NCBI RefSeq assembly: GCF_002105465.1
Contig: NZ_NCSQ01000032.1
Location: 25,776-89,775, forward strand
Length of the DNA stretch: 64,000 bases
Direction: 5' to 3'
Source of the DNA: Aquidulcibacter paucihalophilus
GTDB lineage: Bacteria; Pseudomonadota; Alphaproteobacteria; Caulobacterales; Aquidulcibacteraceae
Of this stretch, positions 25,897 to 34,584 are shown one piece after another. The translations under genes and the position numbers were made by a program. The notes under the pieces are model-generated. The model was not told the DNA's origin, did not search any database, and saw nothing but the letters and a program-made list of their open reading frames with translations. The stretch's first letter is position 1, and every line of letters begins with the position of its first letter.

Positions 25897-27996
25897 ATGC
25901 TGCTGCGACTGGAACCAGGCAACCCAAATCAATTGGGGGCGACGCTCGGTGAGGGTGGCGTCAATTTTGCGTTGTTCAGTGCCCATGGCATCCGGGTTGA
26001 GCTCGTTTTGTTTTCCAGCGATGGACGTCAAGAGATTGCGCGCGCGGATCTACCAGCCCGCAAAGGCGACATCTGGCATGGCTTCGCCCCCAAGCTGGGG
26101 GCTGGCACCATGTATGGCTACCGCGTCCATGGGCCCTATCGACCAGACCAAGGGCACCTCTTCAACCCACATAAAGTCTTGCTGGACCCCTATGCAAAGG
26201 CTGTGGCTGGCACCTTTCAATGGGGGCCAGAGCATTTTGGCTATTTCTATGAAGGCCATGACCCCGATGGGATGGCCGATCCTCGCGACAATCGCGCGAC
26301 CTGCCTTAAAGGGGTGGTCGTCGATCCCGCCGCACTTGCCCCTTTGCCCCGCCATCCAGGCAAGCCATGGCGCGAAACCCTAATTTATGAGCTGCATACA
26401 AAGGGTTTTACCATGCAGCTGCCGGGTTTGTCTGAGAAAGAGCGTGGCACATTTGCAGGGCTCGGCAGCCAAGCAGCCCTCGATTATCTGTGCGCGCTGG
26501 GCATTACGACGATCGAGCTTTTGCCGATTCACCAATTCATTCATGACAAATTTCTGGTTGATCAGGGCCTGAAGAATTATTGGGGCTATAACACGCTCAA
26601 TTATTTCGTCCCGCATGGCGACTATGCCATGGGGGAGCCCATCGCAGAGATGCGGGCTTTTGTCCAAAATGCCCATGCCCGCAATCTCGATGTCTGGATG
26701 GATGTTGTCTATAACCACAGTTGTGAAGGCAATCGGCATGGGCCGACCCTGTCCTATCGCGGGATCGACAACGCGTCTTACTACCGGCTGAACCCGCAAG
26801 ACCCAAGTCGGTATGCCGACATTAGCGGCTGTGGCGCAACGCTGAATGCTGCCCATCCCCACGTGCAAAACCTGATCGTGGACTCCCTGGCCCATTGGAC
26901 ACAATGCTATGGCCTCGACGGCTTCCGTTTTGACATTGCCCCCTCGCTCGGCATGGATGAAGCAGGCCATTTTAGCCGTGAAGCCCCCTTCTTTGATGCA
27001 GTCCGGCGCGACGCACGGCTAAAGGATGTTAAACTCATCGCCGAAGCATGGGATGCGGCTGGGGGCTATTATGTCGGTGACTTCCCATCGGACTGGGCCG
27101 ATTGGAACGGCAAAGCGCGCGATTCCATCCGGCAGTTCTGGCGCGGCGACAGCGATAAAGCGCGCGACTTTGCCAAGGCCCTAGCCGGCACGCCGGACTT
27201 GTTCCGCCATAAGGGCAAACCGGTTGAGGCCAGCATTAACTTCATCGCTTGTCATGATGGCTTCCCGCTGTTGGACCTCACGCGTTTTTCCCAAAAGCAC
27301 AACCATGCCAATGGCGAGAATAATCGCGACGGGGGCGATCATGATTTCTCGGCCAATTATGGGGTTGAGGGCGAAACCGCCAATCGCGAAATTGAAGAGC
27401 TGCGCGAGCGGCAAGCCCGCAATATGTTGGCCAGTGTCTTTTTAAGCTTTGGCACGCCCATGCTATTAGCCGGCGATGAAATGGGTCGCACGCAAGGGGG
27501 CAATAATAATGCCTACGCGCAAGACAACGAAATCAGCTGGCTCGATTGGCGTTTGCCAAGCTCCCGACTTGGCGGGCAACGCTTAAGCTTTACCAAACAA
27601 CTCATCGCTTTGCGCAAAGAGATGTTTTCTGGCTTCCCAGACGGCCATCCCAATGGCCCGGGCGAGCGCGAGCCGACAATTGCATGGTGGAGCGTGTGGG
27701 GCAATCTGATGACCCATAGCGATTGGATGGATGACAAGACCCAATGTTTTGCGGCCATTTATGAGCCGCGCGGATGGTTGATCCTGTTCAATGCCAGTTT
27801 GGCCGATGCAGCTTTCATCTTGCCCCCCACCGGGACCGGCATCTGGCGCATGGCCCTGACTACCGCAGATCCTATTCGCCCAACCCAAGACCAAGTGGCC
27901 GCGGGCGGGCAGACCATTCACCTTCCCGCGCGAACCCTGATCGTGTTTTCGCGTGACACCTCAAGAACAATAGGAAAGACCGGACATGGCTTTTGA
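25897..27996 (+). CDS. glgX: Glycogen debranching enzyme (GlgX, isoamylase type)
   Basis: Hydrolyses alpha-1,6 branches of limit dextrins, releasing short maltodextrins for MalQ. The 699-residue GH13_11 enzyme starts with a CBM48-like domain (GEGGVNFALFSAHG). It carries nucleophile D346 in GFRFDIAPSLG, E383 in LIAEAWD, and D454 in CHDGFPLLDL. LLAGDEMGRTQGGNNNAYAQ near the end is a GlgX hallmark. Its last 11 bases overlap malQ in another frame, implying translational coupling. Confidence 0.95.
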   Translation: MLLRLEPGNPNQLGATLGEGGVNFALFSAHGIRVELVLFSSDGRQEIARADLPARKGDIWHGFAPKLGAGTMYGYRVHGPYRPDQGHLFNPHKVLLDPYAKAVAGTFQWGPEHFGYFYEGHDPDGMADPRDNRATCLKGVVVDPAALAPLPRHPGKPWRETLIYELHTKGFTMQLPGLSEKERGTFAGLGSQAALDYLCALGITTIELLPIHQFIHDKFLVDQGLKNYWGYNTLNYFVPHGDYAMGEPIAEMRAFVQNAHARNLDVWMDVVYNHSCEGNRHGPTLSYRGIDNASYYRLNPQDPSRYADISGCGATLNAAHPHVQNLIVDSLAHWTQCYGLDGFRFDIAPSLGMDEAGHFSREAPFFDAVRRDARLKDVKLIAEAWDAAGGYYVGDFPSDWADWNGKARDSIRQFWRGDSDKARDFAKALAGTPDLFRHKGKPVEASINFIACHDGFPLLDLTRFSQKHNHANGENNRDGGDHDFSANYGVEGETANREIEELRERQARNMLASVFLSFGTPMLLAGDEMGRTQGGNNNAYAQDNEISWLDWRLPSSRLGGQRLSFTKQLIALRKEMFSGFPDGHPNGPGEREPTIAWWSVWGNLMTHSDWMDDKTQCFAAIYEPRGWLILFNASLADAAFILPPTGTGIWRMALTTADPIRPTQDQVAAGGQTIHLPARTLIVFSRDTSRTIGKTGHGF

Positions 27997-29509
27997 TCGC
28001 ATCAGTGGCATTTTGCTCCACCCCACCAGCTTGCCTGGCCCCTATGGTATTGGGGAAATTGGCGACGAGGCCATGGCCTTCATCGATGCCTTGGCAGAGT
28101 CTGGCCAAAAGCTCTGGCAAATCCTGCCCATTAATGCGACCGGCAACAATGCCAGCCCCTATTCGGCAACCACAACCTTTGCCGCGAATCCGCTCTTGAT
28201 CGACATCGATGGCTTGATTCAAGCGAAGCTATTGAGCGCCGACGAGGTAGCCCATCTGAAGGCTCTGCCACAAAAGAAAGTGGATTATGAGGTAACTGTG
28301 CCCGCCCGTCTTGGCGTGCTGCGCTTGGCTGGCAGTCGCCTGGCAGCCCAAAAAGACCATCCCCTGGCAGCTGGCCTTGCTGCCTTTAAGCTGAAACATG
28401 GTGCGGCATGGCTGGATGATTATGCCTTGTTTGAAGCGATTTCGGTTTCCCGCCAGCGCCAAGGCTGGATGCATTGGCCTGACGATCTGCGCCGCAGGGA
28501 CCCTGCAGCCCTGGCCGAGGCCCGTCAGGACTTGGCAGACGACATAGCCGCGATCGAGGCCCTTCAATTTCTATTTGATCTGCGGTGGCAGCGCTTGCGT
28601 CAGCATGCGGCGTCGAAGGGGATTATGATCATTGGCGATATGGCGATCTTTGTCGCCCATGATTCATCCGATGTCTGGGCGCGGCCTGACTTGTTCAAAT
28701 TAGACGAGAATTTCAATACCCGGGTTGGGGCGGGTGTTCCCCCGGACTATTTCAGTGCCACGGGTCAGCTGTGGGGCAATCCCATTTATGAATGGGACAA
28801 AATGGCTGAAGATGGCTTTTCGTGGTGGGTGGCCCGCATGCGCCGCTTGCTGGACTTTGCTGATGCGGTGCGGATCGACCATTTCCGTGGCTTTGCTTCT
28901 TGTTGGGAAACACCGGCTGGTGAAACCACTGCGATCAATGGCCAATGGGTTGACGTACCGGGTGACGCTTTGTTCACCGCAATCATCACGGCCTTGCCCG
29001 ATCTGAAAGTGATTGCCGAAGATTTGGGCCATATCACCGAAGACGTCATCGCCTTGCGCGACAAATTCGCCTTCCCCGGCCTTAAAATCCTTGAGTTTGA
29101 GTTTGGCGATGGTCCGCCACGCGACGAACGCCACCCCTATCACTATCCCGCGTCAACCGTCTGCTATCCCAGCACGCACGACAATAATACCGTGATTGGC
29201 TGGTTCAAAAATGACGGTCGCGAAGCCGCAGAGCGCGCCAATGATGCCCCGCGTGAAGCCGCTGCCGCGTTAGAATTGCTTGGCGGCGACGGCAGTGATT
29301 TGCACTGGCGCTTCATCGAATTGGCCATGCAATCTGGCTCCAATCTCGCCATTATTGCGCTACAAGATGTCTTTGGCCTCGATGGCCATGGCCGGATGAA
29401 TACACCGGGCACCATTGAAGACAATTGGAACTGGCGCTTTCAGGCTGGCGACTTCACCCCTGCAGCCCGGCAAAGGCTGCGTGACCTTGCGAAAGAATAC
29501 GGACGCTAA
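27986..29509 (+). CDS. malQ: 4-alpha-glucanotransferase (amylomaltase)
   Basis: Disproportionates maltodextrins in the cytoplasm and releases glucose for glucokinase. The 507-residue GH77 enzyme begins with SGILLHPTSLPGPYGIGEIG. Catalytic residues are D298 in VRIDHFRGF, E345 in VIAEDLG, and D399 in STHDNNTVIGWF. NTPGT near the C-terminus is also conserved. The start lies inside the end of glgX, and the phosphorylase-kinase-like gene follows 5 bases after the stop. Confidence 0.95.
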   Translation: MAFDRISGILLHPTSLPGPYGIGEIGDEAMAFIDALAESGQKLWQILPINATGNNASPYSATTTFAANPLLIDIDGLIQAKLLSADEVAHLKALPQKKVDYEVTVPARLGVLRLAGSRLAAQKDHPLAAGLAAFKLKHGAAWLDDYALFEAISVSRQRQGWMHWPDDLRRRDPAALAEARQDLADDIAAIEALQFLFDLRWQRLRQHAASKGIMIIGDMAIFVAHDSSDVWARPDLFKLDENFNTRVGAGVPPDYFSATGQLWGNPIYEWDKMAEDGFSWWVARMRRLLDFADAVRIDHFRGFASCWETPAGETTAINGQWVDVPGDALFTAIITALPDLKVIAEDLGHITEDVIALRDKFAFPGLKILEFEFGDGPPRDERHPYHYPASTVCYPSTHDNNTVIGWFKNDGREAAERANDAPREAAAALELLGGDGSDLHWRFIELAMQSGSNLAIIALQDVFGLDGHGRMNTPGTIEDNWNWRFQAGDFTPAARQRLRDLAKEYGR

Positions 29510-29514
29510 CCGAC

Positions 29515-32463
29515 ATGAACGATCAAGCCCCGGACATGGAAGCGCGCCTCCGTCATTGGTATGACCACATAGACGCGATCTTTCTGAAGCGCTTGAGCGC
29601 CGAAGCAGGCCTTTTGCCTGCCAGCACCGCCAAAACCGTCCACGGGGATTATGCGCATGCTTGGGTGCGCGACAATGTCTATTCCATCCTTGGCGTTTGG
29701 GGCTTGGCCTGCGCCTATAAGCGTCTGGACCCTGGATCAGAGCGGACCCATCTTTTGGAAGCCAATGTCATTGGGCTCATGCGGGGCCTGCTGTCGGCCA
29801 TGATGGGCCAAGCCGATAAGGTAGAGCGGTTTAAGCATACGCAAGACCCACTTGATGGTCTGCACGCAAAATATGATGCAGCCACCGGGAAGCCTGTCGT
29901 TGGCGACGCCCATTGGGGCCATTTGCAGATTGATGCCACCTCCCTCTTCCTCTTGTTCTTGGCACAAATGACGGCCGGCGGGCTTAAGATTCTCAAGACC
30001 GCCGATGAAGTCGATTTTGTCCAAAACCTGGTACATTATATTGGACCCGCCTATCGGATTGCCGATTATGGGATTTGGGAGCGTGGCCGCAAATCCAATG
30101 ATGGCGTTGTGGAAATCAATGCGAGCTCCGTCGGTGTTGCCAAAGCAGCGCTCGAGGCGATGGATGGGTTGGACTTTGGCTGTCAGACCCGTGGCCCCAT
30201 TCGGGTGCCGGCTGATGATATTGCCCGGGCGCGCGAGACCCTGCAGGTCCTTTTGCCCGGCGAATCCGCGTCGAAAGAGACCGATGCCGCGTTGCTGGCA
30301 GTGGTCGGCTGGCCCGCTTTTGCGGTCGACGACAAAGTGATGATTGCTCATACGCGCGGACGTATCCTGGATCGGCTGGCTGGCCGCTATGGCTGTAAGC
30401 GCTTCTTGCGCGACGGCCATCAAACGACGGTGGAAGACGAGCACCGCTTACACTATCACGCGGGTGAGCTCTCAAAATTCGCCAATATCGAGTCCGAATG
30501 GCCGCTCTTTTTTACTTATCTTCTTGTTGATGCCGAAATGACGGGGGATAAACGCGGCGCAAGTGCGTGGGCAGACAGGCTTGAGCCTTTGTTCCAAGTG
30601 CGCGATGGCCTGCCCCTATTGCCAGAGCTTTACTATGTCGAGGCCGATGCGGTGGAGGCAGAAGCGGCCGCACCGGGCAGTCAAGACCGCGTCGCCAATG
30701 CCAATTTGCCCCTACTCTGGGCACAGTCGATCTGGGCATTGGGGGCCATGCTGCAAGAAGGTCTATTAGCCCCTGAAGACATTGACCCACTTGGTCGACG
30801 CCATCACCTCAATCGTAGCCATCAGCCCGAGATCGCCTTTGCCATTGTGGCAGAGGATGAGGAAACCGCGGCGAAGCTTTACGACTTGGGGCTGATGTGT
30901 GACCGGATGGCCGAACTTGGATCGGAGGTCATTATCCGTCCGGCTGGGGATTTGGTCAGCGTTTGGACCCAGATTGGCAGCAATGTGCACTTGGGTCTTA
31001 CGGGGCGACCTGAAAAGCGGCTTGGGCCATTGGCCAATGCCTATATCTATGAGTCTGAGGGACGGCCAGTTGTGTTCTCGGCAACGCTTCTGGAAGCCCA
31101 TGACCACCATATTCGCTATGATGCGGCCGCCCGTGCACGCCGCCTGCGCGGCGATCTTCGCTATGTGGCGCGGCATTGGCGGGGGCAGGATCATCCTGTC
31201 TTTATCCTCTGCGTCGATGCAACCGCCATGCAAGGGACCGGCGTGGACCGCTTGGTCGAGCTTTTGCACGAGGTCCAGCGCGGCCAAGTGGATTTTGCTA
31301 GAACCAAACTGATGCGTATGGTCGATGTGTTGCGCGCCCAGGCCAAACCTCGGTCAATTGGTTCGCTCCTGCGTCATGAAATCAAGACAGAATTGAAACC
31401 AAGCCTGCCCCATTCCATCGACCAAGGCTTTGGGTCCAGCATGGATCAGGCCATCGCATCGGGCGATCAAGTAGAGGTCGAGCGCATTTATGAAGCTGCC
31501 GGACGGGCGGGCGATTGGGCGACGGCCCGGCGAGGTGCTGCCTGTTTGAACCGCACCGACCCCCGACTACAGGATTCGGCCAAAGACATTGTTGTTCGAT
31601 TGCGCCGGCTTGGTTTTGGCGAAGGACGTGTCATTACCCGCCCGGTCTCGGAGGGCGAGCTTGTGACCATGATTGAGGATGGTGTGCACTCCAAATTGCA
31701 TGCGGTGATTGCCCAAGAAGTGCTGCAGGCTTTGGGCCTGTTCAGCAAATCTGACTCCAATGCCGTGCGCGGCATGAGAACAATCCGCCTGACGGAAATC
31801 GTGGGACGATTGGGGCAAGAAGAATCCGGCGGGATGGATAATCTGGTGGCAGAACCCCCGAGCGTTTTGTTTGACCGCGTGAAGTCCATTCTGTTGGAAA
31901 CACCATCGGTTCGGGCGGTGGTCTCCCCTGCCCCAGCGTTCGCTTTAACACCCTCGGCGCAAGCAATTGGCAATGACTGGGAACAATGGCGCGAACGCCT
32001 GGGAATTTTGACCCGTGTGGGCAATGATTTCTTTGCCCGCCTGTGGTCGTTGCTGCATGTTTGCCCCGGGATTGTGTTTGGCGCGAATAACCGATTGGAC
32101 GCAGCAGTCGCACGCTCTGACTTGACGGCTTGGGAGAAAGATTTCGCGCTGGAGATTGAAGTTCGCCTCGAGACCATCCCCGACCCTGCCTATCGCACCT
32201 TCTGCCTCGAAGCGCTGAACGTCCTCGCCAATCGTCATGAGCGGGATCCCGACTATCGGGTCGATCAAGACATTATTCTCGATGATCTCATCCATGATGC
32301 GGTGGCCTGGATTTGGCGCCAAGCGGGTCATGGCGAACCCGATTGGACACAAGCGGGTCCCATGTGGGCGATGGCGCGTCATGCTGATGCACAAACGATG
32401 GCGCTCGCGCTTTATGCCTGCTGTGAAAAGTATAAAGCCACTTCTGAACCCGCTTTTTGCTGA
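29515..32463 (+). CDS. Full-length phosphorylase kinase alpha/beta subunit-like protein (GH15-superfamily domain)
   Basis: A 982-residue protein that resembles eukaryotic phosphorylase kinase regulatory subunits along most of its length. The first 450 residues form the glucoamylase-like (alpha/alpha)6 domain, with GLLPAS, AWVRDNVYSILGVWGLA, DPLDGLHAKYD, WGHLQIDATSLFLLFLAQMT, INASSVGVAKAALEA, and an acid-type block IESEWPLF. The middle repeats PhK-type sequences (GRYGCKRFLRDGHQT, PLLPELYYVEAD), and the end (about 820-940) matches the PhK C-terminal domain (ETIPDPAYRTFCLEALNVL). It ends in Cys without a CaaX box. No kinase gamma subunit or phosphorylase lies nearby. It may bind or hydrolyse glucans or act as a glycogen-metabolism regulator; which is unknown. 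Last gene of the glycogen operon. Confidence 0.85.
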   Translation: MNDQAPDMEARLRHWYDHIDAIFLKRLSAEAGLLPASTAKTVHGDYAHAWVRDNVYSILGVWGLACAYKRLDPGSERTHLLEANVIGLMRGLLSAMMGQADKVERFKHTQDPLDGLHAKYDAATGKPVVGDAHWGHLQIDATSLFLLFLAQMTAGGLKILKTADEVDFVQNLVHYIGPAYRIADYGIWERGRKSNDGVVEINASSVGVAKAALEAMDGLDFGCQTRGPIRVPADDIARARETLQVLLPGESASKETDAALLAVVGWPAFAVDDKVMIAHTRGRILDRLAGRYGCKRFLRDGHQTTVEDEHRLHYHAGELSKFANIESEWPLFFTYLLVDAEMTGDKRGASAWADRLEPLFQVRDGLPLLPELYYVEADAVEAEAAAPGSQDRVANANLPLLWAQSIWALGAMLQEGLLAPEDIDPLGRRHHLNRSHQPEIAFAIVAEDEETAAKLYDLGLMCDRMAELGSEVIIRPAGDLVSVWTQIGSNVHLGLTGRPEKRLGPLANAYIYESEGRPVVFSATLLEAHDHHIRYDAAARARRLRGDLRYVARHWRGQDHPVFILCVDATAMQGTGVDRLVELLHEVQRGQVDFARTKLMRMVDVLRAQAKPRSIGSLLRHEIKTELKPSLPHSIDQGFGSSMDQAIASGDQVEVERIYEAAGRAGDWATARRGAACLNRTDPRLQDSAKDIVVRLRRLGFGEGRVITRPVSEGELVTMIEDGVHSKLHAVIAQEVLQALGLFSKSDSNAVRGMRTIRLTEIVGRLGQEESGGMDNLVAEPPSVLFDRVKSILLETPSVRAVVSPAPAFALTPSAQAIGNDWEQWRERLGILTRVGNDFFARLWSLLHVCPGIVFGANNRLDAAVARSDLTAWEKDFALEIEVRLETIPDPAYRTFCLEALNVLANRHERDPDYRVDQDIILDDLIHDAVAWIWRQAGHGEPDWTQAGPMWAMARHADAQTMALALYACCEKYKATSEPAFC

Positions 32464-33218
32464 TCCGCCAGCTGCACAAGTCGCCTGCACGGCGTGTGTG
32501 ATACCCCGATGATTTGAGCGCATGAATGTGTGTTGCTGGGTGGCCCATCTAGTGCGCCGATGGGCAAAAACACGACTTTGGACGCACCTGCCAGGCCTGA
32601 ACGTCCCGCCACCCCTCCCCTTCTAGCGGATTTTTGCGTCAACACGTCCACAGAATCGACGTGCGGGCGCGTGGACAGATCTAAAGTGTGGCAATGTCGA
32701 TTTGTCGGCCCGTGGACGCCCCCACAAGCCAACATCTGCGCGCGCCCACCCATCGACAAACGCACATGAGGACAAGTCGATGTGTGGACACGGCCACAAG
32801 CCGTCTTTTTGTCGACGAAGGGCCTCCGAAGGCCCTAGTAAGCCGAAATATGCCGGTCCAGCTCAGCAGATGGGCTGGCCCAACCTTGCCAGCCCCCTCA
32901 CCTGCCCCGCCTTGGCTCAAAAATCGACCAACAGCGCCCAATTTGCGAAAAGATGGTGTGACGTCCACCTTGACGTTCGCCTCGCCCCAGAGGCGAATTT
33001 TCAGAGTATCGATAAGGAATCGTTAAGGTTTAAAGTCTAGTCTTTCAACATGTGGACACGGGGAGGCGGCGACTTTTCAACAAGTCCAGCTTCGGACAGG
33101 CCGACACCTCGCCTTGTCTCCCAAGCCCACGTGTGGGGGCCTCCAGACGTGGGGTTTCCAGAATGACGACGCGCCGAATTTACCACATGGCCGCATGTGG
33201 ACACGAGGAGGTAGGAAG
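32464..33218. other. Repeat-rich region upstream of parA (candidate partition site)
   Basis: No convincing gene is present in these 755 bases. The hexamer GTGGAC or its complement occurs at 32646, 32671, 32712, 32784, 32963, 33052 and 33197, and once more beyond parA at 34349. Three copies extend to TGTGGACAC, which differs from a DnaA box (TGTGGATAA) at two positions. Two longer copies, GTGGAC-N7-CACAAGCC, start at 32712 and 32784, 72 bp apart. The region could be the centromere bound by the ribbon-helix-helix partner or a DnaA-loading part of the origin. It also holds a 6-bp hairpin (32820-32835) and a terminator. Confidence 0.5.
32976..33001 (+). terminator. Rho-independent terminator
   Basis: TTCGCCTC (32976-32983) pairs perfectly with GAGGCGAA (32990-32997) around a 6-nt loop and is followed directly by TTTT. 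It acts on plus-strand transcripts only. The nearest upstream gene ends 512 bases earlier, so it may end either a long 3' leader of the glycogen operon or a small RNA made in the gap. It insulates parA from read-through. Confidence 0.65.
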
Positions 33219-33866
33219 ATGCATGTAGTAGCCATAGTCAGCCAAAAAGGTGGGGCAGGTAAGACAACTTTGTCGGTTCACCTCGCTGTTGCGGCTGCGC
33301 GCAAGGGCCTCTCGGTGGCCCTGATCGACCTCGACCCTCAAGCAACCGCCGCGCAATGGGGCGACTGGCGGGGCGGGGACAATCCAGCCGTCGTCGCCAC
33401 GCCTTACACACGACTAGAGGCCACCTTACAGGAAGCCGCCCAAGCTGGGGTGGATCTGTGCATCCTCGATAGCCCACCGGCTGCAGATGCCGCAGCAGTC
33501 TCTGCGGCGCGTGCTGCTGACCTGGTTTTGGTGCCAACCCGGGTCAGCGCGTTTGACCTTCATGCCATCAAGACGACAGGGGAGCTGATGCGGATCGCGC
33601 AAAAGCCCGCCTATACGATTTTCAACGCCGTCCCACCTCGGGCTGCGAGTTTGGTTGAAGATGCTGCTGCCGTTGTGCGCGGGATTGGTATGCCACTGGC
33701 CCCGGTTTGCCTGACAGAAAGGGCGGCCTTCCGCCATGCCGTCGTTGATGGCCATACTGCCAGCGAATATGAACCAGGCTGCAAAGCCGCCAGCGAAGTC
33801 GATGCGGTCTTTGAATGGATGATGGGCCGCCTCACCAAAACCCAAACCGTCGCCCAAGCGGCCTAA
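33219..33866 (+). CDS. parA: ParA-family partition ATPase
   Basis: Segregates the replicon by ATP-driven movement on the nucleoid. The 215-residue protein lacks an N-terminal DNA-binding extension, as in type Ib partition ATPases. The deviant Walker A is QKGGAGKTTLSVHLA near residue 9, the A' motif is LIDLDPQATAAQWG, and CILDSPPAAD follows. I place the start at ATG 33219 behind a strong GAGGAGG at 33205-33211; a reading from 33114 would include repeat DNA. The ribbon-helix-helix gene 34 bases downstream is the likely DNA-binding partner. Confidence 0.92.
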   Translation: MHVVAIVSQKGGAGKTTLSVHLAVAAARKGLSVALIDLDPQATAAQWGDWRGGDNPAVVATPYTRLEATLQEAAQAGVDLCILDSPPAADAAAVSAARAADLVLVPTRVSAFDLHAIKTTGELMRIAQKPAYTIFNAVPPRAASLVEDAAAVVRGIGMPLAPVCLTERAAFRHAVVDGHTASEYEPGCKAASEVDAVFEWMMGRLTKTQTVAQAA

Positions 33867-33900
33867 CCAGCACATGTACCCAAAAGGGAAGGGGAGATAG

Positions 33901-34290
33901 ATGGCCAAAGCACCAAGCCTCGCAGCGCGCCTCGCTGCCGTAGCCGCACAGCCCAACACAAGCCCATACCAGATGACCGCCCCAGCTAATCAGGACAGTC
34001 AACCCGTGGCAGAACCACACGTTGCCGCCCTTGCCCCGGCACCGGTTTCAACCGCCGAGCCAATGGCCCCAGCACCGGTCTTTGCACCGCCCAATTTTGC
34101 CATGCCCGTGCCCCAGAAGGCCAAAGCGCGAGATGGACGGGTAATGGTGGCTGGCTATTTCAGTCCAGAACTTTCCCGCTCACTGCGTATTTTGGCTGCC
34201 GAGCGCGATGTGACGGTCCAACATCTGGTGGGTGAGGGGCTAGATTTCGTCCTGCGCCATTATGGCAAACACCCGATGGGTGAACGCTAA
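33901..34290 (+). CDS. Ribbon-helix-helix protein, probable ParB-type partner of ParA
   Basis: A 129-residue protein in two parts. The first 80 residues are disordered and rich in Ala and Pro (for example PAPVSTAEPMAPAPVFAPP). The last 45 residues form a likely ribbon-helix-helix: a beta strand with the pattern GRVMVAGYF, then SPELSRSLRILAAERDVTVQ and LVGEGLDFVLRHYG. This is the layout of ParG/CopG-like centromere-binding proteins found beside short ParA ATPases. A GGGGAG ribosome site stands 5 bases before the ATG. It probably binds the repeats upstream of parA and represses the operon. Confidence 0.75.
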   Translation: MAKAPSLAARLAAVAAQPNTSPYQMTAPANQDSQPVAEPHVAALAPAPVSTAEPMAPAPVFAPPNFAMPVPQKAKARDGRVMVAGYFSPELSRSLRILAAERDVTVQHLVGEGLDFVLRHYGKHPMGER

Positions 34291-34584
34291 GCGGCAACGC
34301 GCCTGCGGGTGGGGGTCTTGTCACAACCACGTGGCGACCTGAAGACGTGTCCACACGCCGACAGATCAACAGCTCCACCTGTCTGACGGCGAAAGCCTGA
34401 TTCATCCTGCGCAGCCGCAGAATCAGATAGTGTAGTTCAAACACCACCCAATAAGCCCGATTGGCTTGGTCAAAGCCCAGAATCGGGACACGCCTTATCT
34501 GCACCCTTTGGTGCGTCACCGGGGATATGCTTCTGCCCTCTCGCGTGCGAGCTTTGTGGCAACATTCGAAAGAGAGAGACAGCT
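34291..34584 (+). promoter_or_regulatory. Structured leader of repA
   Basis: This 294-bp gap contains four consecutive stem-loops in the repA sense direction. The first is CTGATT...CTGCG/CGCAG...AATCAG at 34397-34426. The second, and strongest, is at 34456-34487, CCCGATT plus GGCTT pairing with AAGCC and AATCGGG. The third is GCACC/GGTGC at 34501-34514, and the fourth CTCGC/GCGAG at 34540-34551, just before the ribosome site. Such leaders often carry antisense-RNA or attenuation control of a replication initiator. Three GANTC sites (34399, 34420, 34480) fall in the first two stems. A GTGGAC repeat in inverse orientation is at 34349-34354. Confidence 0.5.

Noticed and set aside
32820..32835. 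GGGCCT/AGGCCC hairpin as the terminator of the glycogen operon
   Set aside because: Six-bp stem with no U-run, about 360 bases after the last stop; the hairpin at 32976-33001 is much better.
33114..33218. N-terminal extension of ParA from 33114
   Set aside because: It would translate the repeat region and lacks a ribosome site; ATG 33219 has a strong GAGGAGG and starts at the usual place for ParA.
34160..34519. Antisense open frame across the repA leader
   Set aside because: Overlaps the ribbon-helix-helix gene and hairpins with no family signature; an antisense RNA is possible but not a protein.
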